The translations under genes and the position numbers were made by a program. Under the pieces are notes generated by a model. The model did no database searches, was not told the DNA's origin, and was given only the letters and a program-made list of their open reading frames with translations. Positions 41,428-51,751 of a stretch of DNA of 64,000 nt are shown here, one piece after another; the first letter of the stretch is position 1, and each line of letters starts with the position of its first letter. Origin of the DNA: CALZBJ01 sp945619025 (lineage in GTDB: Bacteria > Pseudomonadota > Gammaproteobacteria > Cardiobacteriales > Wohlfahrtiimonadaceae). Location: contig CALZBJ010000001.1 of the NCBI GenBank assembly GCA_945619025.1, positions 248,001-312,000 of the forward strand, given 5' to 3'.

Positions 41428-42663
41428 CTAGTATAAAATTCGGCACTTAAGTGTACCATCGATCTCTTTCATCGCTTCATAGAGCTTGAGCGCCGCATCT
41501 TCACAGCCTGACACATCAAGTACCACATACCCCATCTCAGCGGAGGTTTGAAGGTATTGCGCATTGATATTTAAATCAAGTTTTGAGACATGCTGATTCA
41601 CCTCATGCAAAATGCCTGGGCGGTTTTTATGCACGTGTAAAATACGATTGCTGCCAGGCTGTTTTGGAAGCGATACTTCGGGGAAGTTCACTGCTGAAAG
41701 CGTTGATCCATTATCTGAATAGAGCACGAGTTTCGAGGCCACTTCAATCCCGATATTTTTCTGCGCTTCAACGGTTGACCCACCAATGTGCGGCGTTAAA
41801 ATTACGTTTTGTAATTTACGTAGCGGTGAGATAAATTCATCGTTATTGGATTTTGGCTCAACGGGGAATACGTCAATCGCTGCCCCTGAGATATGCCCTT
41901 TTTCGATAAACTCCGCAAGCGCATCAAGATCTACAACCGTTCCGCGCGACGCATTAATTAAGACCGAGCTCTGCTTCATAAACGCAAGGCGTTCACGGCT
42001 CATTAAGTTTTTCGTGGTCGCATCTTCAGGCACGTGAAGCGTCACAATGTCCGACTCTTCAAGAAGGCGATTCAATGAGCTTGCCGGTTGAGCATTTCCG
42101 AGCGCTAATTTCGATTCAATATCGTAATAGATTACATGCATACCGAAGCTTTCCGCTAAGATCCCCACCTGTGTACCGATGTGACCGTACCCGATAATAC
42201 CCAGGGTTTTACCGCGCACCTCGAAGGAGTCTTTTGCTGATTTCATCCAGCCGCCTTCATGACACATGTAGTTTTTGTAAGGAATGCCACGTTTGAGCAT
42301 GATCATCTCAGCGATCACAAGTTCAGCCACCGAGCGAGTGTTGGAGTACGGCGCATTAAATACCGGAATCGCACGGCGCTCCGCTTCCACTAAATCCACT
42401 TGGTTTGTTCCAATACAGAAACAGCCCACCGCCATCAATTTCTCAGCGTGTGCAAGCACCTCTTCCGTTAACTGAGTACGCGAGCGAATCCCTAGAATGT
42501 GCGCATCTTTGATCGCTTCGAGAAGCTCTGCGCCTTCAAGCGCTTTCGGGTGATACTCGATATTCGAGTAGCCCTCTTTTTCAAAATATTTTACCGCTTC
42601 TTGATGCACACCTTCTAATAATACAACCTTAATTTCGCTCTTAGGGAATGATGTTTTTTTCAT
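41428..42663 (-). CDS. serA: D-3-phosphoglycerate dehydrogenase
   Basis: NAD-dependent first step of serine synthesis. The substrate domain (HILGIRSRTQLTEEVLAHA), the NAD-binding loop LGIIGYGHIGTQVG (about 154-167), the catalytic His of LTPHIGGSTVEAQ and the C-terminal ACT domain (IVHVHKNRPGILHEVNQ-like, about 338-411) for serine feedback are all present. Length 411 aa equals the E. coli type. It begins 14 bp after the thrC stop, giving a thrC-serA-DUF2058 run. Confidence 0.97.
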   Translation of the reverse strand: MKKTSFPKSEIKVVLLEGVHQEAVKYFEKEGYSNIEYHPKALEGAELLEAIKDAHILGIRSRTQLTEEVLAHAEKLMAVGCFCIGTNQVDLVEAERRAIPVFNAPYSNTRSVAELVIAEMIMLKRGIPYKNYMCHEGGWMKSAKDSFEVRGKTLGIIGYGHIGTQVGILAESFGMHVIYYDIESKLALGNAQPASSLNRLLEESDIVTLHVPEDATTKNLMSRERLAFMKQSSVLINASRGTVVDLDALAEFIEKGHISGAAIDVFPVEPKSNNDEFISPLRKLQNVILTPHIGGSTVEAQKNIGIEVASKLVLYSDNGSTLSAVNFPEVSLPKQPGSNRILHVHKNRPGILHEVNQHVSKLDLNINAQYLQTSAEMGYVVLDVSGCEDAALKLYEAMKEIDGTLKCRILY

Positions 42664-42677
42664 TGTAACTCTAATCC

Positions 42678-44081
42678 TTACTTCGTTAACTCAGTCGTCA
42701 TATATGCTTTTAGATCTTCAATGCTGTTATCGAGCACTTTGAAGCGTTGAGGTAGCGACTCAATTGCCTCAACTAATGAAAGATCAAAGGGCGCGTTGGG
42801 AATCGCCGTTTTAATCGTTTCGTAAAACTTAATCGGTTTCGCTGTCTCAAGACAGACTTGGGTGGTGCCATCTAAATATTGCGCGCCCACATAGACCCCA
42901 TCGGCCGTATGCGGATCAATGAGCTCACCTGAATCTTTATAGATACGGCGAATCGTCTCTAAACGGTTCTCGTGATCGCTCTCGCCCGATTCAATATTCC
43001 AAGCAGCGCGATCCGCCCAGAGCGCATCTTGAGTGAGATCAAAATAACCTTGCTCATCAATCGCGTCCCAAAGCGCTTTGGTTTTTTCGGCACCCGCAAT
43101 CAGATAGATAAAACGTTCAAAGTTACTTGCTTTCGCGATATCCATCGAAGGGCTTGAGGTGAGATGCACCTCTTTTGAAGCGCGCGGTTTGTAGATCCCC
43201 GTTTTAAAAAATTCATCGAGGACATTATTTTCATTGGTGGCAAGAATCAATTTACGGATCGGAAGCCCCATATGACGCGCCATAATTCCCGCAAAAATAT
43301 TGCCAAAGTTCCCCGATGGAATGACAAAATCAACCGGCTCACCGATCGACTCAGCATTCATGAAATAGCCGCGGAAATAGTAGATAATTTGCGCCAGAAT
43401 ACGGGCAAAGTTAATGGAGTTGACCGCGCCGAGTTTATTATCGGCTTTAAAAGTCGCATCGTTATTGAGCGCTTTAACTAAATCTTGGCAATCATCAAAC
43501 ACGCCTTTCACTGCGATATTGAAGATATTTTCATCTTGAACGGAGTACATCTGCGCCGTTTGGAAGGCACTCATTCGCTCAAAAGGGCTTAACATAAAGA
43601 CGTTAATGCGATTTTTACCTTTCATCGCATGGATCGCGCTTGAACCCGTATCGCCAGAGGTTGCCCCTAAAATATTGAGAGTTTTATTCTCGCGCTCTAA
43701 GACATAGGGGAAAAGCTCGCCCAAAAACTGCATCGCCATATCTTTAAAGGCAAAGGTTGGGCCGTTTGAAATCTCAAGAACGCGCACCTCGCCCCCAATC
43801 GATTTATTGGTGATGATGGAGTCAGTCCCGAAGTTTTCTTTATTGTAGGCACGATCCATCAAGCCTTTTAGATCATCCGCGGGAATATCGGTGCAATAGA
43901 GCGATGCAATCTCAAATGCTAAATCAGCATAGCGCAATGAGCTCCATGCCTGTAAGGTTTCGCCATCAATGCTTGGAATGGTTTCTGGCATCGACAAACC
44001 GCCGTCAACGCATAATCCCTCTAAAACAACATCACAAAAACTCTTCGGCTCGGCGCCACCACGGGTGCTGATATATTTCAT
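42678..44081 (-). CDS. thrC: Threonine synthase
   Basis: PLP enzyme converting O-phosphohomoserine to threonine. MKYISTRGGAEPKSFCDVVLEGLCVDGGLSMPE is the family N-terminus; the PLP Lys is in GPTFAFKDMAMQFLG; ATSGDTGSSAIHAM and IPSGNFGNIFAG bind phosphate and PLP. An in-frame GTG at 44090 has GAGG at a short distance, but ATG 44081 matches homologues. Length 467 aa. thrA and thrB are not adjacent. Confidence 0.95.
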   Translation of the reverse strand: MKYISTRGGAEPKSFCDVVLEGLCVDGGLSMPETIPSIDGETLQAWSSLRYADLAFEIASLYCTDIPADDLKGLMDRAYNKENFGTDSIITNKSIGGEVRVLEISNGPTFAFKDMAMQFLGELFPYVLERENKTLNILGATSGDTGSSAIHAMKGKNRINVFMLSPFERMSAFQTAQMYSVQDENIFNIAVKGVFDDCQDLVKALNNDATFKADNKLGAVNSINFARILAQIIYYFRGYFMNAESIGEPVDFVIPSGNFGNIFAGIMARHMGLPIRKLILATNENNVLDEFFKTGIYKPRASKEVHLTSSPSMDIAKASNFERFIYLIAGAEKTKALWDAIDEQGYFDLTQDALWADRAAWNIESGESDHENRLETIRRIYKDSGELIDPHTADGVYVGAQYLDGTTQVCLETAKPIKFYETIKTAIPNAPFDLSLVEAIESLPQRFKVLDNSIEDLKAYMTTELTK

Positions 44082-44100
44082 GCTAATCACTTATCCTCTA

Positions 44101-44856
44101 TTAATCCCTTGAATGATTCGTCTCATACGAATCTAAATCGATATAACCATGGGGAATCCACTCATCTCCCACAAGCACCGCCGTGACAAAGCCAAAACGA
44201 TGTTTTACCGGGAGCCAGTAGACCGCTCTCTCATCCAACTTATTCTTATCAATATACGCTGTTAGCGCACTTTTTAAAAGCGTATCGTCCATCTCTTGAT
44301 AGCTCACTTTTCGTGCAGAAATGGTCTCTTTAAAGTCTTCAATCGGGGTGTAATATTTGGGGATATTGCTAATATCATACCCTGCTGTTAACACATCCAT
44401 CATCGTATTACTCGAGATCTTTTCAAGATCAACCGCAGCATAGACGGGCCCTGTCAACGATTTTCTATCAAAAGGCGCTTGAGTCGTTAACATCTCTTTC
44501 TCAACTTCATGCTCGACATATACATTGAAACGATCTTGCGCAAACACGATAAACACCGGACGCGACTCATAGAGCACCCACAGCCCGTACCCCATAAAGG
44601 CGAGCTGAAAGGCTAAAATCGTCGTCGCATCGACAATGCGCTCTTTAAGACTTTTATGGGATTTATAGACAATCCCCATACAAAGTGGCCCGACGATTAG
44701 ATCGATAATCACAATCTTAATAAAAAGATCATACCCGCCGAGTGCTTTTGACCAAATGCTCGGATACCAGAGCGTTAAAATCACCAGCGCAAAGAGTGAA
44801 ACCAGCAGAATACTAAAGAGGAAATGAATTCCAAATGCTTTGAAATTGAACTTCAT
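44101..44856 (-). CDS. TfpX/TfpZ-family type IV pilin accessory protein
   Basis: A 251-aa membrane protein with three N-terminal helices (about 10-30, 42-61, 74-95) and a periplasmic C-terminal domain. The pattern FKAFGIHFLFSILLVSL, VGPLCMGIVYK and AFQLAFMGYGLWVLYESRPVFIVFAQDRF fits the TfpX/TfpZ family, which in Moraxella and Pseudomonas supports or modifies particular type IV pilins. No pilin or pil gene is nearby, which is unusual. It may have a more general role here. thrC follows closely. Confidence 0.8.
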   Translation of the reverse strand: MKFNFKAFGIHFLFSILLVSLFALVILTLWYPSIWSKALGGYDLFIKIVIIDLIVGPLCMGIVYKSHKSLKERIVDATTILAFQLAFMGYGLWVLYESRPVFIVFAQDRFNVYVEHEVEKEMLTTQAPFDRKSLTGPVYAAVDLEKISSNTMMDVLTAGYDISNIPKYYTPIEDFKETISARKVSYQEMDDTLLKSALTAYIDKNKLDERAVYWLPVKHRFGFVTAVLVGDEWIPHGYIDLDSYETNHSRD

Positions 44857-45138
44857 TTTAGCTAATCCTTTATCGCGTCATAAAGTGTCTAATTTTACAC
44901 TAAACCCTCTAAAAAAATAAGCATCCGTTCAATATTGAACCGACTTTCTATAGAAAAGCTCTATATATTGCCCTTTTAAGGGAATCATAATTCAATCGGA
45001 CTCAAGCAAAATTATGGGTTTTGCTAGTGATTCTCAAAAAATCCTCGTACAATATGAGCCATTCTACCTGCGCCATTCGTGCGCACTTACGATCGTTCGA
45101 TCCATTCAGATTACGACACCACACGAAAAAGGAACCGT

Positions 45139-46047
45139 ATGAAAAAGCCTGCGACTGAATATCAAAAAGGGATATTACTCGTCATCGCCTGTTACACCAT
45201 TTGGGGAAGCTTTCCGCTCTATTGGTATCCGCTACAGGGGATGGATGCCTATCAAATTATGGCGCAGCGCGTACTCTGGTCGTTCCTATTTCTGCTTGGC
45301 GTTGTCACCTTTACCGGACAGATTAAAGTGGTGCTCCATGGGCTCACCAATCGGCGGATTTTTGTCACCTTTTTAGGCGCCTCCTTCTTTATCTTTTTTA
45401 ACTGGCTCACCTATCTCTGGGCGATTAGCAATAATCATGTGCTCGATGCGAGTCTTGGCTACTATATGAACCCCCTTGTAAGTATTTTTCTCGGGCGCAT
45501 TTTCTTAAAAGAGGATCTCAGTCGCCCGCAATATATCGCCATCGGCATTGCAACGCTCGGTGTACTCTGGCTTGCGATTTTAGGCAAATCCATTCCAATT
45601 GTTGCGATTATTCTCGCCACATCCTTTGGATTTTACGGATTGATCAAACGGGTCGCATCACTGCCAACCATTCCCGGGCTTACGCTTGAAACCCTCTTTA
45701 TGATGCCCTACTCGATCGTCTATCTGGCAATCGTCATTAACAAAGGCGAACTGCAACTCTTTAATCTCGACACCATCCCCCTACTGGTTCTCCTCTTTTC
45801 AGGGGCGGTAACCACCATTCCGCTCGTCCTATTTTCAGAAGGCGCGCGCCGAATCCCGCTCTCGCTTGTGGGGATCTTTCAATATATCTCGCCCACTTTC
45901 CAACTGTTAATGGGGATTTTCCTCTTTAAAGAGACTTTTTCGGCAAACCGCTTTGTTGGCTTTGCCCTTGTGTGGGTGGCGATTGCAGTATTTCTCTATG
46001 GTGAATGGCGTAAAAAACACCCGAAAGGCGGGAAAGCTGCCCTATAA
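45139..46047 (+). CDS. rarD: RarD-type EamA family transporter
   Basis: A 302-aa inner-membrane protein with about ten helices of the drug/metabolite transporter superfamily. GILLVIACYTIWGSFPLYWYPLQGM and NWLTYLWAISNNHVLDASLGYYMNPL are characteristic of RarD proteins (chloramphenicol-sensitivity family). The substrate is not established. ATG 45139 has AGGA 5-6 nt upstream and begins the usual N-terminus; the ORF extends 20 codons further upstream. Single gene, convergent with murJ through a shared terminator. Confidence 0.88.
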   Translation: MKKPATEYQKGILLVIACYTIWGSFPLYWYPLQGMDAYQIMAQRVLWSFLFLLGVVTFTGQIKVVLHGLTNRRIFVTFLGASFFIFFNWLTYLWAISNNHVLDASLGYYMNPLVSIFLGRIFLKEDLSRPQYIAIGIATLGVLWLAILGKSIPIVAIILATSFGFYGLIKRVASLPTIPGLTLETLFMMPYSIVYLAIVINKGELQLFNLDTIPLLVLLFSGAVTTIPLVLFSEGARRIPLSLVGIFQYISPTFQLLMGIFLFKETFSANRFVGFALVWVAIAVFLYGEWRKKHPKGGKAAL

Positions 46048-46088
46048 ACAATACATAAAAAATCTATAAATAATCTTCTTCGCTTATT

Positions 46089-46124
46089 AAAAAGCCCGCT
46101 CTTCAAAAGAATGCGGGCTTTTTT
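46089..46124. terminator. Bidirectional terminator between rarD and murJ
   Basis: AAAAAGCCCGC pairs with GCGGGCTTTTTT around a 13-nt loop; U-runs on both strands serve the convergent genes. Confidence 0.9.
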
Positions 46125-46131
46125 ATGAGAA

Positions 46132-47676
46132 TTAAATAAATCGATCCGGTTCTTTTAAAGTTTGCAGTTTAAGGCCACTTAGATGAATAAGCGCAAAATA
46201 GCCCACAACCGCCATAACAACCACGCCCATCATCACCCCAAAGCGCATCATTAATCCTGCCTCAAACCAAAAAGCGCTAAACGATGCCACCCACATTAAT
46301 CCTACAATTAAGAGTAAATTCGCCGGTAAAATCGCTAAACTTCTAAAGCGCATTAGCCCACTAAAATTGTGAATGCCTTGGGAGACAATCCCCATCATGA
46401 GTAACCCCGCATTGACCCACGCCGCAATGGCTGACGAGAGCGCAAGCCCCGCATGCTGAAGATGCTGCACCAAGATAAACTGCAAAATAATGTTGGTGGC
46501 GATCGCAATCAGACTATATTTGACCGGCGTTTTTGTGTCTTGCCGCGAGAAAAATACCGGTGCCAAGACGCGAATTAAAAAGAAAGCAGGAATACTAAGC
46601 GCGTAGGTGACTAAACTACGAGAGGCCATCATTACATCATTAACGGTAAAAGCGCCGCGCATAAAGAGAAGCGCAAGAAGAGGCTCCGCCAAAATGACAA
46701 GCGCAATCGTCGCGGGCAAACCGATCACAAGCGCAAGGGTTAAGCCCCAATCGATCGTCTGCCCGAGGCTTTTATAATCCTCTTTTGCATTGAGCTGTGA
46801 CAGGCGCGGAAGCACCACCGTACCAAGCGCAACAGCAAAGGTGCCAATGGCAAACTCAACCAAGCGGTCGGAATAATAGAGCCAGGTAATGCTCCCTGTT
46901 TCCAAGCGAGAGGCGAGCTGAGTATTGATCAAAATATTGATCTGACTGCTCGAAGAGCCAATAATCGCCGGGATCATCAAAAACATCACCGTGCGCACGC
47001 CTTTCGATTTAAATGCCACTCGCGGACGGGCAATCAGCCCTTCCCGATAAACCGCATAAAATACCGTGAGTAACTGCACAATCCCCGCTAAAAAGACCGC
47101 ATACCCGAGCACATAGATCGGCTCATCGGCAAGCGAGCTTAAAAATGCCCCACCAATTAAACAGATATTGAGCAAAATAGGCACGCCTGCGGGCACCGCA
47201 AACTTATCGAGCGCATTGAGCGTACTTGAGTACATCGCCGTCATGCAGATAAAAAAGAGATACGGGAGCATCCATTTAAGCAGATTATTAGTGATCTCAA
47301 AGACGTACGCATCGCTCATAAAGCCTGATGCAAAGAGCATCACCACAAGCGGAGAAGCGAGCACGCCCACCACCGCAATCAGCAATAAAACAATCCCGAG
47401 CGTTCCGCTAATCTCCGCTAAAAAAAGCTTTAATTCAGCGCGCTCTTTTTTAATGCGATATTCACTAAAGACCGGCACAAAAGCTTGGTTAAACGCTCCC
47501 TCCCCAAAAAAACGGCGAAAAAGATTCGGGATCCGAAACGCAACACTAAAGGCGTCCATATAGAGCGATGCGCCGAAAAAGCTCGCAAAGACAATGTCGC
47601 GCACAAGCCCCATAATGCGGGAGAGAAAGGTAAACGCACTCACGGTAAAGAGTGAGCGAAAGAGAGATTTTTTCAT
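46132..47676 (-). CDS. murJ: Lipid II flippase MurJ
   Basis: MOP-superfamily transporter that moves lipid II across the inner membrane. Fourteen hydrophobic helices are expected and visible. N-terminal LSRIMGLVRDIVFASFFGAS carries the conserved Arg-Asp pair, with RRFFGEGAFNQAFVPVF following and PVFFSRQDTKTPVKYS later. Length 514 aa is normal. It is a single gene, divergent in context from the dcw genes that make its substrate. Confidence 0.96.
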   Translation of the reverse strand: MKKSLFRSLFTVSAFTFLSRIMGLVRDIVFASFFGASLYMDAFSVAFRIPNLFRRFFGEGAFNQAFVPVFSEYRIKKERAELKLFLAEISGTLGIVLLLIAVVGVLASPLVVMLFASGFMSDAYVFEITNNLLKWMLPYLFFICMTAMYSSTLNALDKFAVPAGVPILLNICLIGGAFLSSLADEPIYVLGYAVFLAGIVQLLTVFYAVYREGLIARPRVAFKSKGVRTVMFLMIPAIIGSSSSQINILINTQLASRLETGSITWLYYSDRLVEFAIGTFAVALGTVVLPRLSQLNAKEDYKSLGQTIDWGLTLALVIGLPATIALVILAEPLLALLFMRGAFTVNDVMMASRSLVTYALSIPAFFLIRVLAPVFFSRQDTKTPVKYSLIAIATNIILQFILVQHLQHAGLALSSAIAAWVNAGLLMMGIVSQGIHNFSGLMRFRSLAILPANLLLIVGLMWVASFSAFWFEAGLMMRFGVMMGVVVMAVVGYFALIHLSGLKLQTLKEPDRFI

Positions 47677-47861
47677 ACTGAATTGATATTTTTAGCGTGG
47701 ATCTATCCTGACACCAACCGAGCGACCATCAGGCATATAAAACAATAACGTCCTATTTTATCCTAAAGCGTCCCGCTTCGCCGAACCGATCGCACAAAAG
47801 TCTGATATCACCCGCCAATTTTTACCTAAATTATTTTGGGAATCCTTTTTCAAGCGCCCAT

Positions 47862-47901
47862 AAAAAAGCCTTGAACCCACGAGTGTCGCGGATCAAGGCT
47901 T
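47862..47901 (-). terminator. ihfA terminator
   Basis: On the minus strand AAGCCTTGA pairs with TCAAGGCTT around an 18-nt loop, followed by T6; 55 bp past the ihfA stop. Confidence 0.8.
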
Positions 47902-47955
47902 CTGTTATACGTTTTACAGGTTGATTGAATCAATCAAACCATTTTGAAAATTTAC

Positions 47956-48255
47956 TTATTTACGCTCGCTGAGCTCTTCCATTTTCGCACGAAGTTTTTG
48001 ACCTGCGCGGAAAGTAACTACACGGCGTGCAGAAATTGGAATCTCTTCCCCAGTTTTTGGGTTACGACCAGGACGTTCAGCTTTATCACGTAATTCAAAG
48101 CTTCCGAAACCTGATAATTTTACAGGCTCACCCGAGGCGAGTGATTCACGAATTTCTTCGAAAAATGCTTCAACAAACTCTTTTGCGTCTTCGCGTTGAG
48201 CGTTAAAGTTGTGATATAAATTTTCAGTTAAATCGGCTTTTGTTACCGTTGTCAT
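47956..48255 (-). CDS. ihfA: Integration host factor subunit alpha
   Basis: DNA-bending protein working as a heterodimer with IHF-beta. The HU/IHF fold is plain: VTKADLTENLYHNF, EEIRESLASGEPVKLSGFGSFELRDK, and the DNA-inserting arm RPGRNPKTGEEIPISARRVVTFRAGQKLR with its Pro. Length 99 aa and the position after pheT, as in E. coli, distinguish it from HU and ihfB. Confidence 0.96.
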   Translation of the reverse strand: MTTVTKADLTENLYHNFNAQREDAKEFVEAFFEEIRESLASGEPVKLSGFGSFELRDKAERPGRNPKTGEEIPISARRVVTFRAGQKLRAKMEELSERK

Positions 48256-48292
48256 AATAAAATCCTTTTAATAGACAAATATTAAATTAAAC

Positions 48293-50671
48293 CTATTGAC
48301 GCAATTGAACGTCTAATTTTCCTAAATCATTCAAGATCGATTCAATTATAGTATCGATTTCTGAATCTTTGAGATTTTCTTTAAGATTTTGAAATACTAG
48401 GCTATATGCCACATTTCTCGTCTCATTGACTTCCCCTTTTTCAGCCCCTTGGTAATGGTCAAACAAGTTGACCGCACGAAGAAGTGGCTGACCGCTCTGC
48501 ATCATTGAATCCACAAGGTTTGCGTGCGATACGTTATTGGGAACCACTAACGCTAAGTCACGGCGTGAACTTGGGAATTTCGACAACTCACTAAAGGTTG
48601 GCGTTGCGGACGCTTTAAGTGCGTTAAAGTTTAGCTCAAAAACAAAAACATCGGTATTTAAATCGAGTGCTTTTGAGACCGTTGGATGAAGTTTACCCAA
48701 ATATCCTACAACGGTTCCTGCATTTGTCAAGATTTGTGCAGATTGACCGGGATGTAAGATGCTGTTTTCAGACGCTTCAAAACGGAAACCCTGAATCCCT
48801 GTACGATTTAACAGCGCTTCAACATCGCCTTTAAGATCGAAGAAATCCAGTTTACGTGCAGGCTCGCCCCACTGCTTCTCAAAGGCTTCCCCACAAATCG
48901 CGCCGGCTAAATGAAGCGTTTGCTCCACATTTTCAAGCGTACCGTTATAGGTTAAGCCCGATTCAAAGAAACGTAGACGGGTATGTTGACGTTTTAAGTT
49001 ATGCTCCATCGCCCCTAAAACCCCCGGAAGAAGCGTAGTACGCATCACCGATAGATCACTTGAGATCGGGTTTTTAAGTGCAATCGGCGTACTGCCCGGC
49101 GCTAAAATTTCTTGCCATTTCGGGCTTACGAAACTCATCGCAATCACTTCATGATAATCGCGCGCCACTAAAATATTTTTAAAATCTTTTAACGGCACTT
49201 CATTTTCAGGCACTCGGCGCATCGAAATTTTCGATTGCATATCAAAGCAGACCGGCACATCGTTATAACCGCTTAAACGCGCAATCTCTTCAATGAGGTC
49301 TTCTTCAATTTCGATATCAAAGCGATAGCTTGGCGCCGTGAAAATAAGATGATCATCGGCTACCTCAGACAGATCACCAATTCGCTCTAAATAGATCACG
49401 ATCTCTTCTTTTGAGAACGCTTTACCAATGATTTTTTCAACGCGCGCAAAACGCACTTTGATCGGATTGCGTTTAGGCAGCGCATCAATCGCTTCAAAAC
49501 GGCTAATTTTACCTGCTTTACCGCCAGCAAATTCCACTAAAAGTGCAGTTGCTCGTTCAAGGGCTTTCTCCGCTAAAGCAAAATCAACGCCACGCTCAAA
49601 ACGGTGCGATGCATCGGTATGAAGACCGTAGTTACGCGCACGCCCTGCGATGGTCACGGGATTAAACCACGCTGATTCTAAGAACACATCCGTAGTGTCA
49701 TCACCGCATTCGCTGTTTTTACCGCCCATAATCCCAGCAATCGCCACAACTTTTTTCTCATCGGCAATCACTAAGGTGTCGTCTTTAAGTTCGGCTTTAT
49801 CATCATTGATCAGCGTTAAAGTTTCCCCAGCTTTCGCACGGCGAATAGTGATATCCCCTTCAAGCTTATTAACATCAAAGGCGTGAAGTGGCTGACCGAG
49901 TTCTAAAAGAACGTAGTTCGTTACATCCACTAAAATACCGTGCGGACGAATACCACAACGGCGGAGACGCTCACTCATCCAAAGCGGCGTTTCTGCATTT
50001 GGATTAAGATCGCGAACGATTCGGCCAATGTAGCGCGGGCAATCATTGTCATTCTCAACGGTGATATTTTTCACCTCATCAAATGATACCTCGACCGGCG
50101 CAATCTCTTTTTGAATAATGGACTGCGCTGAAATCGCTGCGACATCGCGCGCGACCCCTAAAATGCTGAGACAATCACCGCGGTTAGGCGTTAAATCCAC
50201 ATCCACAATGCGATCGTCTAAATCGTACAATTCTCTAAAGCAGGTACCGACTTTTACCGAAGGATCAAGCGCCATTAGGCCTGAACCATCTTCATCAACA
50301 CCTAACTCTTTCGATGAACAGAGCATCCCATTTGATGGAACGCCGCGAAGTTTTGCCGCTTTAATTTTAAAGCCGCCTGGAAGCACTGCTCCCACAACTG
50401 CCGTTGGAACTTTCATTCCAACCGCTACGTTTGGCGCACCGCACACAATTTGAAGAAGTTCATCTTCGCCCACATCAACCGTTGTCACACGGAGACGGTC
50501 TGCGTCAGGATGCGGCTCAACGGTTTTAACCTCACCCACCACCACTTGAGTAAATTCGGGCGCAGCCAGCTCTTCCGCTTCGACTTCTAACCCCGCCATT
50601 GTGAGGCGATCGGCTAATTGATCTGGAAGGGTGGCAACCCACTCTTTTAACCAAGAAACTGATATTTTCAT
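48293..50671 (-). CDS. pheT: Phenylalanine-tRNA ligase beta subunit
   Basis: Large subunit of the (alpha-beta)2 synthetase. Domains in order: tRNA-binding OB fold (about 40-150, VGEVKTVEPHPDADRLRVT), B3/4 editing domain (about 215-390), B5 (about 400-470), the catalytic-like core, and the C-terminal ferredoxin-like anticodon-binding domain (FPSSRRDLALVVPNNVSHANLVD). Length 792 aa is normal. It follows pheS after 52 bp and precedes ihfA. Confidence 0.97.
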   Translation of the reverse strand: MKISVSWLKEWVATLPDQLADRLTMAGLEVEAEELAAPEFTQVVVGEVKTVEPHPDADRLRVTTVDVGEDELLQIVCGAPNVAVGMKVPTAVVGAVLPGGFKIKAAKLRGVPSNGMLCSSKELGVDEDGSGLMALDPSVKVGTCFRELYDLDDRIVDVDLTPNRGDCLSILGVARDVAAISAQSIIQKEIAPVEVSFDEVKNITVENDNDCPRYIGRIVRDLNPNAETPLWMSERLRRCGIRPHGILVDVTNYVLLELGQPLHAFDVNKLEGDITIRRAKAGETLTLINDDKAELKDDTLVIADEKKVVAIAGIMGGKNSECGDDTTDVFLESAWFNPVTIAGRARNYGLHTDASHRFERGVDFALAEKALERATALLVEFAGGKAGKISRFEAIDALPKRNPIKVRFARVEKIIGKAFSKEEIVIYLERIGDLSEVADDHLIFTAPSYRFDIEIEEDLIEEIARLSGYNDVPVCFDMQSKISMRRVPENEVPLKDFKNILVARDYHEVIAMSFVSPKWQEILAPGSTPIALKNPISSDLSVMRTTLLPGVLGAMEHNLKRQHTRLRFFESGLTYNGTLENVEQTLHLAGAICGEAFEKQWGEPARKLDFFDLKGDVEALLNRTGIQGFRFEASENSILHPGQSAQILTNAGTVVGYLGKLHPTVSKALDLNTDVFVFELNFNALKASATPTFSELSKFPSSRRDLALVVPNNVSHANLVDSMMQSGQPLLRAVNLFDHYQGAEKGEVNETRNVAYSLVFQNLKENLKDSEIDTIIESILNDLGKLDVQLRQ

Positions 50672-50723
50672 ATTTTTGCCTATATATTTTTGTCGTTAAA
50701 GGAGATTAATCGAAAAGGATCAT

Positions 50724-51737
50724 CTATCTAAATTGCGTTAAGAAGCGCATGTCGTTCTCATAGTAGAGACGCAGGTCATTGACGCCATAACGGAGCATTG
50801 CTAAACGCTCAATCCCCATACCAAATGCAAAGCCTTGATACTCCTCAGGATCGATATTTACTGCTTTAAAGACATTGGGATGAACCATACCGCAGCCTAA
50901 AACTTCTAACCAACCGGTATTTTTACAGACGCGACAACCATCGCCGTTACAGATCACACATTCAATATCCACTTCCGCTGAGGGCTCTGTGAATGGGAAG
51001 AATGAGGGTCTGAAGCGAAGTTTAAGATCTTTCTCAAAGAAAGCCTGCATAAACTCCGTTAAAATTCCTTTTAAACTCGCAAACGTCACATCTTTATTGA
51101 CCACTAAGCCTTCCACTTGATGGAACATCGGGCTGTGGGTTACGTCGGAGTCGCAGCGATAGACGCGACCATATCCAATCATTTGAATCGGCGGTTTTTG
51201 CTCTTCCATCACGTGAATTTGAGTGTTTGAGGTGTGCGTTCTAAGAAGCATGTGATCATCAAAATAGAACGTATCGAACATCGCGCGCGCGGGGTGATGC
51301 TCAGGGATATTGAGTGCCTCAAAGTTATAAAAATCGCTCTCAATTTCAGGTCCTTGAACGATATCAAATCCTAAGGATCCAAAAAATTCATGAATGCGCA
51401 TCATGGTGCGGGTGATCGGGTGAAGCGATCCGATCTCACTGCGGCGACCGGGCTGAGTAATATCAACCGTCTCCGCTTTTAGTTTTTCGTTTAATTCAGC
51501 GGTTTCTAACGCTTGCTTTTTCGCTTCTAATGCATCGATAAGCGCTGTACGAACGCGATTGATCTCGGCCCCGCGTGTTTTACGCTCTGATGGATCGAGT
51601 TTTCCGAGTTCAGCCATAAGTCCGCTAATTTTACCTTTACGACCAAAATTAGCGACGCGAATCTCCTCGATGGTTTTAAGCGAGTCAGCGGCGTTAATTT
51701 CACCGAGTGTGCTCTCTAATATATTATCTAAATTCAT
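50724..51737 (-). CDS. pheS: Phenylalanine-tRNA ligase alpha subunit
   Basis: Catalytic class II subunit. N-terminal coiled coil (about 1-95), then HPITRTMMRIHEFFGSLGFDIVQGPEIESDFYNFEALN, motif 2 (YRCDSDVTHSPMFHQVEGLVV) and motif 3 (GFAFGMGIERLAMLRYG). Length 337 aa is normal. A terminator hairpin containing a small Phe/Leu-rich leader ORF lies directly upstream, so expression is probably attenuated. Confidence 0.97.
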   Translation of the reverse strand: MNLDNILESTLGEINAADSLKTIEEIRVANFGRKGKISGLMAELGKLDPSERKTRGAEINRVRTALIDALEAKKQALETAELNEKLKAETVDITQPGRRSEIGSLHPITRTMMRIHEFFGSLGFDIVQGPEIESDFYNFEALNIPEHHPARAMFDTFYFDDHMLLRTHTSNTQIHVMEEQKPPIQMIGYGRVYRCDSDVTHSPMFHQVEGLVVNKDVTFASLKGILTEFMQAFFEKDLKLRFRPSFFPFTEPSAEVDIECVICNGDGCRVCKNTGWLEVLGCGMVHPNVFKAVNIDPEEYQGFAFGMGIERLAMLRYGVNDLRLYYENDMRFLTQFR

Positions 51738-51751
51738 TCATCAACTACCTA

